Below, one piece after another: positions 62,407 to 64,000 of a stretch of 64,000 bases of DNA (the first letter of the stretch is position 1; each line of letters opens with the position of its first letter). The notes beneath the pieces were generated by a model that made no database searches, was not told the origin of the DNA, and worked only from the letters and a program-made list of their open reading frames with translations. The translations under genes and the position numbers were made by a program. Source of the DNA: Rhodanobacteraceae bacterium (GTDB lineage: Bacteria; Pseudomonadota; Gammaproteobacteria; Xanthomonadales; Rhodanobacteraceae); the NCBI GenBank assembly GCA_016790075.1, contig JAEUPP010000024.1, forward strand, positions 1 through 64,000, read 5' to 3'.

Positions 62407-64000
62407 TCGTAGTTCTCCGTTGATGGCTCCAGTGAGATCGCTTCACGGACCGGCGGCGCGAGCGCAGGGCGCCCGTCTCGGTCTGCTGCATCGCCGTTGC
62501 CGCTGAGGGCTGCGATCACACCCGCGGCCACCCTCGCCTCCAGCTGCGATTCCTTCCCGTCCAGCAAAGCCAGGGCGCGTTCGCGCCCGAACTGCACGTC
62601 GAGCAGCCGCATCAGTTCGTTGCCGCGAATCAGCGCTTCTTCCTCCGACAGTTCCAACAGCACCGGCAGCTGCCCGCTTCGTACCAACAGCCGGTCGAGC
62701 AACTGCGACCGCCGCAGGCTCGCCGCGCGCGTTTCGTCGCACGGATGAACGGTGGCGGCTTGGCACACCGCATCCATCACGTCGAGATCGGAAGTCGCCC
62801 AGACCGCGGTTTGCAGGTCGCCCAGATCGCCGGCGAGCACGAGGTTCAACCCGCCCTGCCCTGCGCCGATCGCCTTGCACCGCTCGACCAAGCCGTAAAC
62901 CGCGTGCAGCGTGCCAGCGTGGTTGGCCAGCGAGGCGTCGGCGACGTCGAGCCGCTCCTGCGCGCGCCGCACCGCCTGCGGGTCGCCCTCCTCGCGCGCT
63001 TTCTGCGCGTCGAACAGCGCGTCGTTGGCGGCGGTCAGATCCGATTCGGCGCGCTCGCGGGTTTTCTTGGCCACTTCCACGTTCACGCTCGACGCGTTGA
63101 AACGCGCGACGAGCCCTCCCAGGAATGCAGGCCCGGTGATGTGGAAGCGGCAGCGCGTGCAATTGCGCGGGCCACCCGGAACCGGGCCGTACCCGCCTTT
63201 GAGCAGCTTCGGGCCTCCGCGGTCGCACAGCTGCCCGCCCACGGGGCAGATGCCCGTGTCGACCACCATCCAGGAGGCCGGCGCGCTGCGATCCAACGCT
63301 GCGACGCCGGTGGGATCGTTGGCGACGAAGCCTTCGGCTTTGCGCGTCTCCGAGCGGAGATACCGCGCGAACTCGGCCTGGGCGCCGGTGTCGATTTTCG
63401 ACGCCGCTTCCGCCATGCTTTTCTTCATCGTCTCGGGGTCGATCTTGACGTAGTAGAGCGTCATGAGGAGCGCCGCGTGCCCCGCGATGCATTTCGACAA
63501 AATGTGGAGCGGCACGCCGCCCTCCGTGGCCAACAGGGTGATCAACGTCACCCGAAGCGTGTGTAGGTCGTAGCGCGATTTGCGCTGGACGTAGCCGTCT
63601 TCCCGGGGCGGCAGCGCGAAAGTCAGTCGGATGCGCGATCCGTCCAACAGCCGCTGGCCTTGCGTGTACAAACGATCTTCGAGCGAGACGACCGCCTTGT
63701 CCCACAGTCCCAACAGGCGGCCGCCGGTCACCGGATGGTTGGGATCGGTACCGCACGGATCGCGCATCAGGAAAAAAGCCGACCCCGAGCGAGGGACTGT
63801 CGCGAGCGAAACGTTTGGTTCGCGGATCCGGGACCACGCCAACGGCTCGGAAATCGGATTGTATCGACGTTGCCAAGCCTCCAACTGCGCCACGATCCGG
63901 ATGGCCTCGTCGTGTTGCCAGGGAATCGAATAGCCCTCTTCCGCGGCATCGGGAAAGCGATCCGCCGATTTGTTGGTGTTCACGAAAAAGCCGGTGCTGA
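62403..64000 (-). CDS. gmtZ: Gamma-Mobile-Trio integrase GmtZ (5' end outside the window)
   Basis: 532 codons are present; the frame stays open to the right edge, so the start lies beyond. Tyrosine-recombinase residues are visible: HTLR in DLHTLRVTLI, then GH in IAGHAALLMTLYYVKI with the nucleophilic Tyr. A Cys cluster follows (ICPVGGQLCDRGG, CTRCRFH), then a long coiled coil (KKTRERAESDLTAANDALFDAQKAREEG) and a helical end. GmtZ acts with GmtY, expected upstream, to move the island. Confidence 0.78.
   Translation of the reverse strand, partial: STGFFVNTNKSADRFPDAAEEGYSIPWQHDEAIRIVAQLEAWQRRYNPISEPLAWSRIREPNVSLATVPRSGSAFFLMRDPCGTDPNHPVTGGRLLGLWDKAVVSLEDRLYTQGQRLLDGSRIRLTFALPPREDGYVQRKSRYDLHTLRVTLITLLATEGGVPLHILSKCIAGHAALLMTLYYVKIDPETMKKSMAEAASKIDTGAQAEFARYLRSETRKAEGFVANDPTGVAALDRSAPASWMVVDTGICPVGGQLCDRGGPKLLKGGYGPVPGGPRNCTRCRFHITGPAFLGGLVARFNASSVNVEVAKKTRERAESDLTAANDALFDAQKAREEGDPQAVRRAQERLDVADASLANHAGTLHAVYGLVERCKAIGAGQGGLNLVLAGDLGDLQTAVWATSDLDVMDAVCQAATVHPCDETRAASLRRSQLLDRLLVRSGQLPVLLELSEEEALIRGNELMRLLDVQFGRERALALLDGKESQLEARVAAGVIAALSGNGDAADRDGRPALAPPVREAISLEPSTENYE

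Overview
The window is high-GC proteobacterial DNA. Codon use, a czc-type metal efflux cluster, UmuDC, GT39-family glycosyltransferases, an orphan T6SS VgrG/Rhs cassette and a Gamma-Mobile-Trio (Gmt) recombination module together point to a gammaproteobacterium, perhaps a Xanthomonadales/Lysobacter-like organism. That assignment is an inference. No rRNA, tRNA or recognisable core housekeeping block is present, so most of the window looks accessory.

Layout. (1) 0-13 kb is a metal-resistance block: a DUF3703 gene, a CDF exporter, and a long leftward run made of an exported Cys/His protein, a PII-like protein, a P1B-4-type ATPase (SPC motif), CzcC, CzcB, CzcA and an orphan OmpR-type response regulator. 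An AraC-like regulator and two tandem paralogous small proteins follow. (2) 13-21 kb carries three GT39-like membrane glycosyltransferases and two MgtC-family genes. Two glycosyltransferase promoters and the metal-cluster leader share an 11-bp-period direct repeat, TGTAAG-N5-TGTAAG. (3) 21-24 kb is a leftward umuD-umuC-SRAP-like-small-ORF SOS cassette in which the SRAP gene is frameshifted. (4) 24-35 kb is an orphan T6SS cargo module: VgrG, DUF2169 adaptor, DUF4150 PAAR-like tip, a 1566-aa Rhs effector with a variable toxin tip, and putative immunity genes. (5) 35-43 kb holds regulators, small hypotheticals, a hairpin-bearing repeat array, and a ParB-MT-A70 fusion methyltransferase.

(6) 43-61 kb is a defence block flanked by two oppositely oriented J-domain gene fragments. 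It contains a 2130-aa protein with a Cap4-like nuclease head, a solenoid middle and PIN-like segments. It also contains a complete short type II CBASS operon (CD-NTase ending in Gly-Gly, stand-alone E2, patatin phospholipase CapV) preceded by a YjzC-like gene. Divergent from it is a CapH/CapP-type repressor-protease pair. Between the two lies an unusual leader with three repeats and two tandem terminator hairpins. A HEPN-motif protein, a coupled HEXXH peptidase pair, a frameshifted membrane gene and several IS remnants fill the rest. (7) 61-64 kb has a GIY-YIG-like gene and gmtX-gmtZ. GmtZ is a tyrosine recombinase that runs off the right edge, so the defence and T6SS genes are plausibly cargo of a GMT island whose left border cannot be fixed from this window.

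How the genes work together. The CBASS cyclase would make a cyclic nucleotide that activates CapV to degrade membrane phospholipid. The E2 would act on the cyclase C-terminus. CapP would cleave CapH on damage or infection and so release operon expression. The metal block would export Zn/Co/Cd across both membranes, with the response regulator perhaps tying envelope glycosylation to the same signal.
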